64,000 nt of DNA from Epiperipatus broadwayi (taxonomy: Eukaryota > Onychophora > Udeonychophora > Euonychophora > Peripatidae), in NCBI GenBank assembly GCA_028023455.1, contig JAQFVV010006221.1:641001-705000 (forward strand), in the 5' to 3' direction. This document shows, one piece after another, positions 23,232 to 33,229 of the stretch. The translations under genes and the position numbers were made by a program. The notes under the pieces were generated by a model, which made no database searches, had not been told where the DNA came from, and saw nothing but the letters and a program-made list of their open reading frames with translations. Numbering within the stretch: position 1 is the stretch's first letter; each line of letters begins with the position of its first letter.

Positions 23232-23561
23232 GAAAACACTGCACCTAGATCTTAGGATCTAATGCAACCCTTACATTTTTAGCTAACTATAAAGTTTTGA
23301 GTCCAAAATGGAAAACACATTTTCAAGCTAAGCTCATTAGTTTGTATAGTTTTATAAATCTGAACTCAGTTCAGCATCCATACTTTTTGGTTCTTTAATA
23401 ACCACTGTCACCATAATCCTATTGGACAGTATTGCTATTAAACCATTAAACATCACATGATAGCCATTCTTTATGTTTACACAAGCAGTTTTTCACAGAG
23501 ACAAAACTCCATAAATGGATGCCAGAAGGCTTGTGCATAAAATACCCATCTAGTGCCAATC

Positions 23562-23620
23562 AGCCAATATACCCAGACTAGTTTCTAGCTTGTGGCTTTC
23601 ATCAGTGAGGAGCCTTGGAT
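23562..23620 (-). ncRNA. Hammerhead ribozyme motif, family A, core intact
   Basis: Minus strand: outer stem I AUCCAA (with UUGGCU), internal loop GGCU opposite AUA, inner stem I CCUCA/UGGGU, CUGAUGA, stem II AGC-CACAA-GCU, GAAA, C-UA-GUC. The predicted cleavage lies between 23576 and 23575. All catalytic positions are consensus. An A-A apposition occupies the first stem II pair, unusual for characterised hammerheads. Predicted type I with a minimal stem III of two pairs. Confidence 0.75.
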
Positions 23621-23809
23621 CTGAGCACAATGCACCTAGATCTAATGTAACCCTCCTTATGCACAAACCTTCCTGCATCCATTGATTCCTCTGACTTGCA
23701 CTGAGTGGTGCTACTGTATGGAGAGTTTTGCCTCTGAAAAACAGCTTCTGTAAGCATAAAGAATGGAGATTATGTGATGTTCAATGATATATTCAAATGT
23801 CAAAGAGAG

Positions 23810-24700
23810 TGAGCTCACTGGAATATAAAATAAATATAAACTTTTTTTAATGAATTGTTAGGAATAAGCAAAGATTTTTCTTATCATGCATGTTCTTTAT
23901 AAAAATATTTAGATGAAAATATCAAATATTGTACATCTGTTATATTCTCATTCTGTTCGTTAATTAAAATTATTGTTATTTTTAATAATTGTGTTGCTTG
24001 TTTATTTCTCATCTGAATTCTAAATATATTATTTTACTTTATCTTTTAATAATATTATTGTTGTGAGGAAGATAACATCAGGAAACATCACTGGATCTAT
24101 AATGGCTAGTCTTTTATATTTGGCCAGTCTGGTCATTAACCATAGTTATTATATATTAGTTAATTAAAAATAAAAATTGTATAGTCACCCTACTATGTAC
24201 ATAGTTGCTCATTAGATATTCATAATTACTCTAGTCTAATTCAATTTGTGAATATCACACACTAATTATTATATATTTATTACCAATTTAGTATTGTATT
24301 AAAAAGGTCAGAGCACAGCAGTCAATTTCTGTCTAATGTTATTTCCCATATTATTAACAGTCTATTAGCTAAAGTATATATGACAGTATAACTTTCTAAT
24401 CTTCAAATCTTTTCCTGGGTCTGTGTGGTTCTTTAGGTTTATAAAATCATAATAAAATAGAGGTGACTTATTTAATTCCCTCGTCAGCTTAATAAACTTC
24501 ATGAGCCAAGATCCTGGGGAAAAAAGACATTCCTCACTGATTTCTTTTGCTGCTTCACATCGTCTGCTTTCAAATATGGCCTTGAAGATAAAAGAAGAAT
24601 GGAAAGGTATATCTTTTCCTTCTGGAGAATTTCAGACAAAGGGGTAGTTCCAGATTGTATGTGTATTATCAATTCAATTAGTTTGAATCCGACTTTGTAA
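23810..24700. other. Gene-free stretch
   Basis: No domain recognised. The segment 24480-24660 is less AT-rich than its surroundings and may be part of an unknown element. Confidence 0.45.
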
Positions 24701-24729
24701 ATTTAATCAGTATATATATATATGTAGTC

Positions 24730-24900
24730 CACACGAATCAGAAATATTATTCCTTTTTATAACGATCTATTTTATTTTTATAATTTACTTTTACAAAGTA
24801 TTTTAAAATTAAATAATTTATTCAGTCTATTTTTTCTTACTTTGAATTTAATCCCCCCAAATTTATTGTTTAATTAGTTCAATGCATATATTCCATCTCT
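24730..24900 (-). mobile_element. 3' LTR portion of gypsy element (left side)
   Basis: cagaaatatt followed by taatttacttttacaaa and tttaattagttcaatgcat matches 28016-28155, the right-hand LTR, in the same orientation. Exact ends were not resolved. Confidence 0.55.
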
Positions 24901-25089
24901 TTCCTTATTCCATAAAACAGGTCACTACATGTTATAAATATTCTTGTAATTTCTTTGTCTGTGATGTCTAGATGATCTATGCCATTTCTGCAATTGCATT
25001 TCTTTTTATTTCGTGGGTACTTTTTCATGTTGAATTTCCACAATTACTTTGTCTTGTACATTTTAATCTGGATTTCTAGACAAAATATA

Positions 25090-27360
25090 GGCATATTAAA
25101 TTTATTTCCCTTTCTTATATGTCAGCTTCTAATTGTATGCTGATAGTATGTTTTTCCAAGTCAACATACATGGACTTAAATAGTCTGAAGCTAGCTTATT
25201 GCTCACTAATATTCTTAATAATGGTTTGAGATTGGTCACTATTTGAAAAGATTGACCAAACAGGTATTGGTGAAACTTATTCAGACCAAATACAATAGCC
25301 AAAGCTTCTTTGCCAATCTGGCTAATTTCTTTCGGATTTTGAAAGTAGATGTATAAGTTATAGGTCATTCACCATCGTAACAGTGATGGCATACAATGGC
25401 TCTCATTCCCTATTCTGAAGCATCAGTTATTAATCATACTTTCAGATTGTTGTTGAAATGAACTAGCAATTTTTCATGAATTTGTAACCGATTCCTCTTA
25501 TTATTTTTTAGGTCATTTGTAAAGTGGTTTTGCTACTCTAGCCTCAAAATAATTTATCAGACCCAGAAATTCCTGGAATTTTTTTAACATTTCTGAGTTT
25601 AACTGCATTTTTCAGCACTTTCTTAGATAATGGTTATTTACCCTTGTTCAAGATTGCATGCCCTAGAACTATTAATTCTTTCTATTCCATACACTTCTCT
25701 GTGCATTTAATTTAACTCTACATTTCTCTAATCATACCTTAAACAATCTTTGATGACCATTTTTCAGAACAAGCTATAATAAATATGTCATCAAAATAAG
25801 GGATTATGTCATCTAATTTCTGTAATAAAGCATTAATTTTTCACTTCAAAAATGTTTCATGCCATCGTAATACTGAATGGTAAATGATTATAATTAAATA
25901 ATCCAACAGTGGTCATTAGAGTTAATATTTTCACTGCTATGTCTTCAGTAGGTATTGAGTGGAAAGTTGAGTTGCTTTTTGGAGATTTATTGTTACTTTA
26001 TAATCACCACATATCTGAATTTGACCATTAGATTTTGTTAATACCACTATAAACATGGCCCAATTTAACATTTCTACTGGAATTAATACACCCTTGGATA
26101 TGCATTTTCAAGTAGTTCATTCTCTATCAGGCTAATTAATATTATACTTAATTTCTCATTAAATAAATCCAGATATTTCTTTTGAATTTCATGTCCCAGC
26201 AAAATTTTTTCAGAAAATTGACATGAATTTCTATTGTGTAGAACCATTCTCTCCTGATTATAGGACTAATATATTTTTTACTAAATATAATAAGTTAATT
26301 ATTTTCACACAATATTTTATTAGCACTTTTACTTGATCCAATAATTTCAGCATATTTCCACTCACATTTTGAGCTTTAATATTTTACTTCTCTATTGGAA
26401 TATTTTCATGGTTAGCTGATAATGTACTCCAATCTTTCTCAGATGTTATAAAATATCTCTGATCCTCGATGCTAATATTATTCCCACAGATTTGCAGTTT
26501 CATAGATTTCTTTGATCTCATAATTTCCATGTTTTTGACAAATTACATATTGGGATGTTTTACCTCCCCTATTTTTCTGTGATTGGATTTTTACATGATT
26601 CTCCACATTATCAGCTTCTCTACATATATACGACAACTGACCTTTAAATCCACAATTGAAACATTTTTTCACTTCAATATTTTACTTTGGGGCCTGCTTT
26701 ACCACAGAAATTACAAGTAGTTTTATCCTCATTCATGAATAATGATTTTGCTAGGTTAGTAATTTTCTTATTTGTCTTATAAACTCCATATTTTGGCTAT
26801 TGTCTGTTTTACTTTTCAAAACTTGCATGTGTTTTAATATTATAAACTAGTCTTTTTAATAGCCATCTTACATGTTAAATCTGACTGTTAAAAGCTATTC
26901 TCTGAGCCTATCATCAGACATACCCCAGAGCAGATGATCGATGAGTATTTCATCGACAAAATCTTCATACTTGCAATCTTTACCTCATTTCTCTAAAGGC
27001 TGCATTATAATCTTTAATTTTTTCACCCTTTTCTTGTTTCCTCTCTTAAATTTAATCAAGCTACATGGTATGATGGGTGAGGGTTAAATATCCATTTAAC
27101 TTCTTTGTTATACCTTCATAAAGTGTGCTATCCATTAAAGCAGGTTCACATAATTTAATTATTTCAATAACCATTCTACTTGAAAAGCATTAGAGTGTTG
27201 CTGCTTTATGTTTATTGTCCTCAATTCCATTTAATTTTTAAAAAATCTCAACTTGAGTTATGTGAAACAGTCATTTAGCAGCATTGTTTATTTTGAACTC
27301 GGCAATACAAATTTGTCCAAATGATTTCATTGTTTTTTTTTCCTATGGCTATGTTTAAAC
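25090..27360 (-). pseudogene. Ty3/gypsy gag-pol, decayed
   Basis: Minus-strand order: gag (about 27340-26870) with CKYEDFVDEILIDHLLWGMS, a typical retroelement gag segment; zinc knuckle (26672-26478) CFNCGFKGQLSYIC; then reverse transcriptase pieces including LTKSNGQIQICGDYK and YFDDIFIIACSE (the catalytic YxDD box reads FDD here); then RNase H (25368-25129) with ISQIGKEALAIVFGLNKFHQ and FQIVTNLKPLLRIL. Asp in the usual TDHKPL motif is Asn. Stops and frameshifts occur between the pieces. Integrase was not found. Confidence 0.8.
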
Positions 27361-27524
27361 TTTGACTGCACCAATTTTGCTATGTCTGAGCTCTTAATTC
27401 CCTAATAAGAAAAAAACCCCTAAATTTCTAGTATGAATAATAAATAAAATTTTGTAATATCAATGGAGGACACAATAAACCAGTGACCCAGTATGCTTTA
27501 TAATTCTAACAATTTAATATATAC

Positions 27525-28015
27525 ACTCTCTTGCGGCATTTATCGGAAAAGCTTGTTTAGAGCTATTAGCATGCTCATTATATTACATTTGTAAAACAAG
27601 CTTATTAAGTCACATGATATATGACTTGGATTTTTTATTATTATAGTTTGGCTTCCAAAGCTTTGGTGATGTTATATTGCTAAGGCTATTAATATATGGT
27701 GTAACTGAAATCTCTTCAGGTCCATATAACTATTTAAGTTAGATATTTGGATTTGAAGACAGATGTCTGAAATTTTCAGATTTCTACTTAGTAATTAAGT
27801 ACTAGATAAATGCTGAATTTGAGCTGGTATTTTAGATTTGAATATCCTAGCACCTCACTGAAGATAGCCAGAAGCTTGAAACCGGTTTGGGGATAGGAAT
27901 AATTCTAGATGGAGATTTTTAAATGCTTCTCTTGTAGCATTTCTAAGAAAAGTTTGTTTAGAGCTATTAGCACACTCATTATATTACATTTGTAATACAA
28001 GCTTATCAGAAATAT
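27525..28015 (+). mobile_element. Family B hammerhead repeat, 1.2-unit head-to-tail tandem
   Basis: A partial 3' unit (27525-27640) is followed head-to-tail by a full unit. Matching points (27550 and 27951) are 401 bp apart. The plus strand carries one hammerhead. It lies inside an LTR whose two halves continue on each side. Tandem repetition beginning and ending at non-fixed points in the unit is as expected for insertion of a permuted concatemer or circle. Confidence 0.75.
27840..27905 (+). ncRNA. Hammerhead ribozyme motif, family B
   Basis: Outer arm GAAUAUCC, loop UAGCA, inner stem CCUCA/UGGGG (after one extra U), CUGAAGA (N7 = A), stem II AGC-CAGAA-GCU, GAAA, CCGGUU. The core matches CUGANGA...GAAA and the triplet GUU is of NUH type. 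The outer stem is partly disrupted. Possibly still weakly active. Confidence 0.65.
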
Positions 28016-28154
28016 TTTCTTTTTGAAAACAATTTCTCATTTTTGTAATTTACTTTTACAAAACATTTTAAAACTAAATAATTTATTCAAAGTCTATTTT
28101 TTCTTGCTTTGAATTTAATTCCCAAAATGTGTTGTTTAATTAGTTCAGTACATA

Positions 28155-29664
28155 TATTTCTGAAGATATAGCAATTGTAGGAGGTACTTTTCTTTGTTCT
28201 TTATTGTGATATAATTCTTGACAGAATGCTTCTATACATTTTATGATGTCATCTCTCTTTTTAGAAATAATTCCAACTTTTTTCTTATTGAAGAAATGTT
28301 TCCTGCCAATACCAAAATGTTATTTTACATGCTTGAGATTTTTATTCTCTTCTATAATTTTTCTTACTAGTTCACAATTATACATTCTTACATCATTATC
28401 AACTCTTTTTCTCACCATTTTACAAAATTCAAGATATTCAATCTTCTTAATGCATCATTTTATGTAGTTTCATATTATTTCTTTTCTTCACAAATTGTCT
28501 CAGTAGAAATTTTACTGGTCAATTGCTGCTTTTTTGTACCTGTTATCTTTATTGGGTTTTTTAAAAAGTGTATCAGTTATTTTCCTATTGATTTAAAAAT
28601 GGTTTTAGTACAGTGAATCAGATCTGAAGTAGTGACAGAAGTTATAGAACGAATGAATGAATACGAATTGTTATTATGCTTTGGATTTGAGCTTATGAAA
28701 AAGATATTTGATTCTATAAGCATTTCTTGAGTGATTAAAGCATTGAATCATCAAGGTGTAAAGCCAGGATACTGTCATATTCTGAAGAATATAAAAATGC
28801 AATAGTAATAATTAGATTACATAATGATACTAAAAATATTAATATTTAGAAGGGAACAAGGTGACACCATATTTCCACAACTTTTTCAGCAGTTTTGCAA
28901 AAAGTATTTGTGAATTAAAATGGGATGCCAATGGAATAAAAATAAGTGGAGATTATTTAAGTCATTTAGATTTTGCAGATGATGTAGTTGTTTTTGAAAA
29001 TAATGCTTTAGAGCTTCAGGAAATGTTGCAAAAGTTATCAGATGAAAGTAAAAAATTAGGATTAAAGGTAAATGTTAAAAAGTCTAAAGTAAAGTTCAAT
29101 AGATTAGAAGAAAATAAAGAGTGAAAATAATGAGTTAGAAGAAGTTAACAACTACAAATATCTTTGTCAGATTATTATATTATAGATGGAAACAAAGGTT
29201 GAATTTAATCACAGAATTAAACTTGGAGTTTAGACATAATTTAATATTAAAAGGAAATTTGTGTATGTGTTTGAAAAGAAAGGTTTTTAATAAATATGTA
29301 TTACCAGTTCTTGTTAATGGATCTGAGACTCGGACACTCAACAAAAGAGCAATACAAAGACTTTTGACCACTCAAAGAAGTATGGAGTGATGAATGTTAG
29401 AAGTAACAAGAGATCAAAAACGAAATACATAGATGAGAGAATAAACCAGTGTTACTGACATCATTGAAAGAATTAAGGAGTTGGGCTGGTCATATTCCAG
29501 AAGAGATGGTAATATGTGGTCAGTTAAAATCTTAAACTAGAGTCCAAAATATTGTCAAAGACCTAGAAAGAGCCCATATGTGAGATGGATGAAATAAGAA
29601 AGTGTGCTTATGTGATGTGGAGAAGAGATGTTAAGTATCAGAGAAAATGGATTGAACTTGAAGA
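28155..29664 (+). mobile_element. RTE-type LINE with inverted 5' part (twin priming)
   Basis: 28180-28610 matches the minus-strand LINE region 48410-48830 and so is inverted here. From about 28618 the plus strand encodes the later part: RNA-binding and RT pieces (28861-29124: GDYLSHLDFADDVVVFENNA, the FADD motif with NALELQEMLQKL after it), then RKVFNKYVLPVLVNGSETRT (29275-29340) and the 3' end near 29660. The LINE interval 48410-48080 is missing at the switch. Inverted 5' segment plus a gap is the signature of twin-primed target-primed reverse transcription. Not functional. Confidence 0.8.
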
Positions 29665-29752
29665 GACTTAGCCGCCATGCAAGCAAGTAGTTGTTTGCAG
29701 ACGGTTGTGGGTTCGCATCCCGGCTGATGCTATGACATATGAAAAAAAAAAA
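29665..29752 (+). mobile_element. 5'-truncated SINE fused to the LINE 3' end
   Basis: Directly after the LINE 3' end (gaacttgaagagactt) follow gcaagcaagtagttg, GGTTGTGGGTTCGCATCC, CGGCTGATGCTATGACATATG and A12. This is the 3' two-thirds of the SINE at 15742-15852. Either the LINE inserted at a SINE or the reverse transcriptase switched template from SINE RNA to LINE RNA. Confidence 0.75.
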
Positions 29753-30068
29753 AATTAACTACAAGAAATATTTTTACTGAAAGAATCTTTACATTCCATT
29801 AAATAATTTTTATATATTAATCTCCACTTTTTATCATTGATCTTTGTCCTTTTTCATTTAAGAACATTATCTTTATTTCCCAATTTATAATAATTAGTAT
29901 TGTTCTATTTTTTCTTAAGTAATAATAATATTTAAATACATGTATAGTATTTATATTTTAAACTAGTTGTAATTAGAGGGGATTTGAACCCAGACTTTCA
30001 AATTCTCTTTAGTCATTCACTTCATCCTATACAACTGATAGCCATGACCACACACATATAAAAAAGAT

Positions 30069-30132
30069 ATAATTATCTCGTATATACATATTTTGTGCTG
30101 GACCAGCACTCATCAGTTGATCCGGATCATTA
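30069..30132 (-). ncRNA. Hammerhead ribozyme motif, family C
   Basis: Minus strand: outer AUGAUC, UCAA before CUGAUGA, stem II GUGCU-GGUCC-AGCAC wait-free 5-bp helix, AAAA in place of GAAA, then UAUGUAUA and stem I closure. G12 is mutated to A and the 3' strand of stem I is altered (cgagataatt), so it is probably inactive. Confidence 0.55.
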
Positions 30133-30545
30133 TTTCTCACACATATATAATCTGTGCTTGGTTTATATTAAGATAACAAATCTTAATGGACAGGCTTCAA
30201 GTCTCTTCACTTTCCAACTCTTCAGCCATTCATATCACTGAAAATCTGATGGTGGTATGTTCAAAATATAAATTCTATACATATATTTAAATATTATATA
30301 TTCAGCCTGTATTCTGCTCATCCCTCTTGTATTTAAATGGTAAGGTCCATCATATGAGGGATCAGATTGATTTACTTTCAACATGGATATGGCACAATAA
30401 AAATTAACAAATAAGGGAATTGAATATGCCATCATCAGATTTTCAATGATATGGATGGATGAAGAGTTGAAAAGTGAAGAGAATTGAAGCCTGTTCATTA
30501 AGGTTTGAAGTGTTTCTATCTTAATACATATATATGTGTGTGGGA

Positions 30546-30610
30546 GATGATGATCCGGAACAACTGATGTGTGCTAGTTCAGCTCAAAGTATTTATATTG
30601 GGATCATTTA
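30546..30610 (+). ncRNA. Hammerhead ribozyme motif, family C, decayed
   Basis: GAUGAUC, CAA, CUGAUGU (A9 lost), stem II GUGCU/AGCUC, CAAAG instead of GAAA, UAUUUAUA, UUGG, GAUCAUU. Stem I pairs (GAUGAUC with GAUCAUU, CAA with UUG) are well kept while the core has decayed. Confidence 0.55.
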
Positions 30611-30727
30611 TTTTTTTCATATGTGTGTGATCAAGTGTATCAGTTGTATAGAATGGAATGGATGGCTAAAGGTAGTTTGAAAGTCCGGGTTCAAATCCTT
30701 TCTAACTGAATAATAATAAACAACCAA

Positions 30728-32330
30728 TCATAAATGAGTATGGCCATTCCAATTCCAAAAATAGAAAGAAGAGAGAGAAAGAAGAAAACTATTGTAGAAA
30801 TAAGTTTTTTGATGACTATACAAAACAATGTAAGATCCCCAAATACATAGTCCACATATAGAACATGTTGGTCCAATATTCTGATTATTTGACATTTTAC
30901 GATACTGTCTTTTAATTTCTTCAGCTGAAGACTTTTTCTGAAATATTTTCCATGTCTGATCATAGCTCTCCAATCTATTCTCTGACACATCCTCTCATTG
31001 GAAACAACTAACATTGCCCCTTTTTTAGAATGTCTTTAAGATAAATATTTATAATGGAGATGGTATTTACTTTCTACCACAAAGAGTATTGTGCAAATTT
31101 ATCATAAAACACTATTTTAGGAAGGTTTCCACTGTTCATATGATTTACATATCCAATCTAATGAAGATATGATTTTACAATAATGTATTCAACAGTATCA
31201 CATCCAGAAAGCTGAAGAACATATTGATTGGTTTTATGATCTTGCGATTGTGATTTTTGAATGTTATGGAGTATCCTTAAATGAAACTTTTCTAAAGCTC
31301 TTATAAGTACTGATAGTGTGTCCATGTTTATTTCCATTCAATAAACTAAGTAAAATAACATCTTTATGATAGTTTCAGTAATTATCATCCTATGATGAAA
31401 TGCTCTTTTTTTAACTTGTTAAAAGCAGCAGCAGCATATTGGAGTCTATGTTATACCTCAATATCCAGGTCCATTTTATTGGTCTACATTATCAAACTGA
31501 TGACCATTCAAGTTAAATATTGCTGAAGATTTTACTTTTTACTATTGGTTGATGAATAATTCGAATTTTTTTTTAACACTGGTTGGTGAAGAATTTGATT
31601 TTTTTGAATATTTATTAATAAATCAAAATGTTTATATATTACATTCAAAACACTAAGAACATTCTGTAAATCATCTTTGGAACTGACAAAAATAGGCAAT
31701 ATTTCAGCACACTGTAAATTTAGAATCCAAGAAAAAAAGATTCATGCTTTCATTTTTGATTAATTTTTATTAAAAATTTCACCATTAAACCTGTATTGCA
31801 TCTTGATTTCAGTTTGATTAAATCACCTATAAATGATTCCAAAGACCACGATCATAAAAATTGAAAACATTATTAGAGCAATTACGTCTTGTTTAACATC
31901 ACTTTTTATTTCAAATGCCTCGACTTTCCACTTTTGATGGACAATTAACTAATTTCTAACAATATCTAATACTTTGACCAGATCAGTAAACAATATATAA
32001 TTCCCTTTGTTTTCAACCTTTTTTTTTTTTTTACCATTTTCCTGGCAACAAAAGGCATGTCTATTAGCACTTCTTGATTTTCTAAAACCACATTGAGTCT
32101 CTAGTAACCAGTCATCTAATTAGAAACAACCTATTCAAAAAAATTCTTGAAACTACCTTTGTTATAGTTGATAATAATGAGATTCTATGATAAATACTGC
32201 AATCTTATCTTTTGCTTCTAAAAACTTGAACAATAAAATCATCCTTAAGATCAAAGGACAATTTCATGAAACCATATATTCCTAAAAGATTCCAATATTT
32301 TTGGAAGTTAGCATATCATTACTACACTTG
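30728..32330 (-). pseudogene. LINE reverse transcriptase with C-terminal zinc-finger-like motif, decayed
   Basis: Minus-strand order: RISLLSTITKVVSRIFLNRL (about 32190-32130), LFTDLVKVLDIV (about 31990, the DLxKAFD motif), IFVSSKDDLQNVLSVLNVIY and VHRLQYAAAAFNKLKKEHF regions (about 31700-31400), ALEKFHLRILHNIQKSQSQD (31300), LPKIVFYDKFAQYSLW (31110), ENRLESYDQTWKIF (30980), then CSICGLCIWGSYIVLYSHQK (30855-30796). That last segment matches the C-x2-C...H-type tail that follows the RT in one group of animal non-LTR elements. Multiple frameshifts; no endonuclease seen. It abuts the family C repeat. Confidence 0.7.
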
Positions 32331-32388
32331 AAAATTTTTCTGAATATTTCACAAGGACTTATAGCCAGTGAAAATTAGGAACCGGTAG

Positions 32389-33180
32389 TTAAATTATCCG
32401 GATAATAAATTTTATTATTATTCTAAAAAAGAGGTGAATTAACAAATTTCTTAATTGTTTCCAACAATAATCTAGAACATTATTTGTATTTTTTTTTGTT
32501 ATATCAAATGTAACAATGATTCTTTTAGAACAGATTGGGTTCAAAATGCTTTTCCCAGAATAATTCGACTGTACGATATTGCATTTGGAACGTGTGATAT
32601 GCGCCATGAAATTTGAGTAAGAATTATTCTGCAAGAAATAATTCACAACAGTTTTGTTTTAAGTAATTAAATCCATTATTTATCGCATTTCAAATGAGTT
32701 TCTTTAAAGATAAAATAATTTTATTCAAAAGGACCTATCCTTGCAAAAATAAACAGTAACATAAAAACATTGTTACCAATGATTTTCTTACGCCGACATT
32801 GTTTTAAATATTTATTTAACTTTTATTTTTTATTTAATTTTTTTATTTCTTCACTTGCATATTTATCATGCAAGATTTGTTTTTATTTAATTAGTAAGTT
32901 GAATGGATTACCAGCTGTAGTAAGTTTATAGTACATTATTTTCATTTTGTTTACTATATAGCTGATGTAACAGTATGTCTTTTTTTAACAATGAGTTCAA
33001 CATTTTTTCTAGAATAACTTGGCAAGATGATAAATATAACAATAACTTTGGCTAATCAAATAGCAAGACTCGTTTTCAAATTTTTTTTTCTTTTTTTAAT
33101 TTTACTATTTGATTTTAGTTTTATTATTTGTTACTACTCATTTGTATTAAAAATCAATTAATTAGATTTTTTTTTTTTCT
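32389..33180. other. AT-rich stretch without recognised gene
   Basis: An 85-codon minus-strand frame (32646-32389) may be an extension of the neighbouring LINE but shows no motif. The rest is T-rich. Confidence 0.4.
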
Positions 33181-33229
33181 AGGGCGAATGTAACATGAAA
33201 ATATAATAAAAATAAATCCTTCACAAGAA

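Larger units (their letters stand above)
23097..23789 (-). mobile_element. Family A hammerhead repeat, head-to-tail dimer with inverted arm
   Basis: On the minus strand a partial unit (from about 23650) runs into a second unit (to 23097). Both contain hammerhead motifs whose cleavage positions (23576 and 23186) are exactly 390 nt apart. The right arm (about 23650-23789) is an inverted 3' half on the plus strand. Similar flanks tatttaaatatcacagagg (23078-23096) and tattcaaatgtcaaagaga (23790-23808) look like an aged duplication. The unit's 3' end abuts the next unit's 5' end without spacer, as rolling-circle or tandem RNA products would give. Confidence 0.8.
27365..28155 (-). mobile_element. 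5' LTR of gypsy element, split by family B repeat
   Basis: The part 27371-27515 matches the LTR fragment at 21536-21665, and 28016-28155 matches the left LTR at 24730-24900. Between them sits a family B hammerhead repeat. The LTR is cut at about 28155 by an RTE LINE insertion. Confidence 0.6.
29965..30705. mobile_element. Family C hammerhead repeat, palindromic pair
   Basis: About 740 bp in which the left half is the inverse of the right half: ends taattagaggggatttgaac and gttcaaatcctttctaact; inner arms aatggacaggcttcaagtc and gaattgaagcctgttcatt. Each arm contains a hammerhead motif. The terminal ggttcaaatcc resembles a Pol III B box. A second copy is at 62310-62650. No ORF is attributable to it. 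It differs from families A and B in all stems. Confidence 0.7.
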
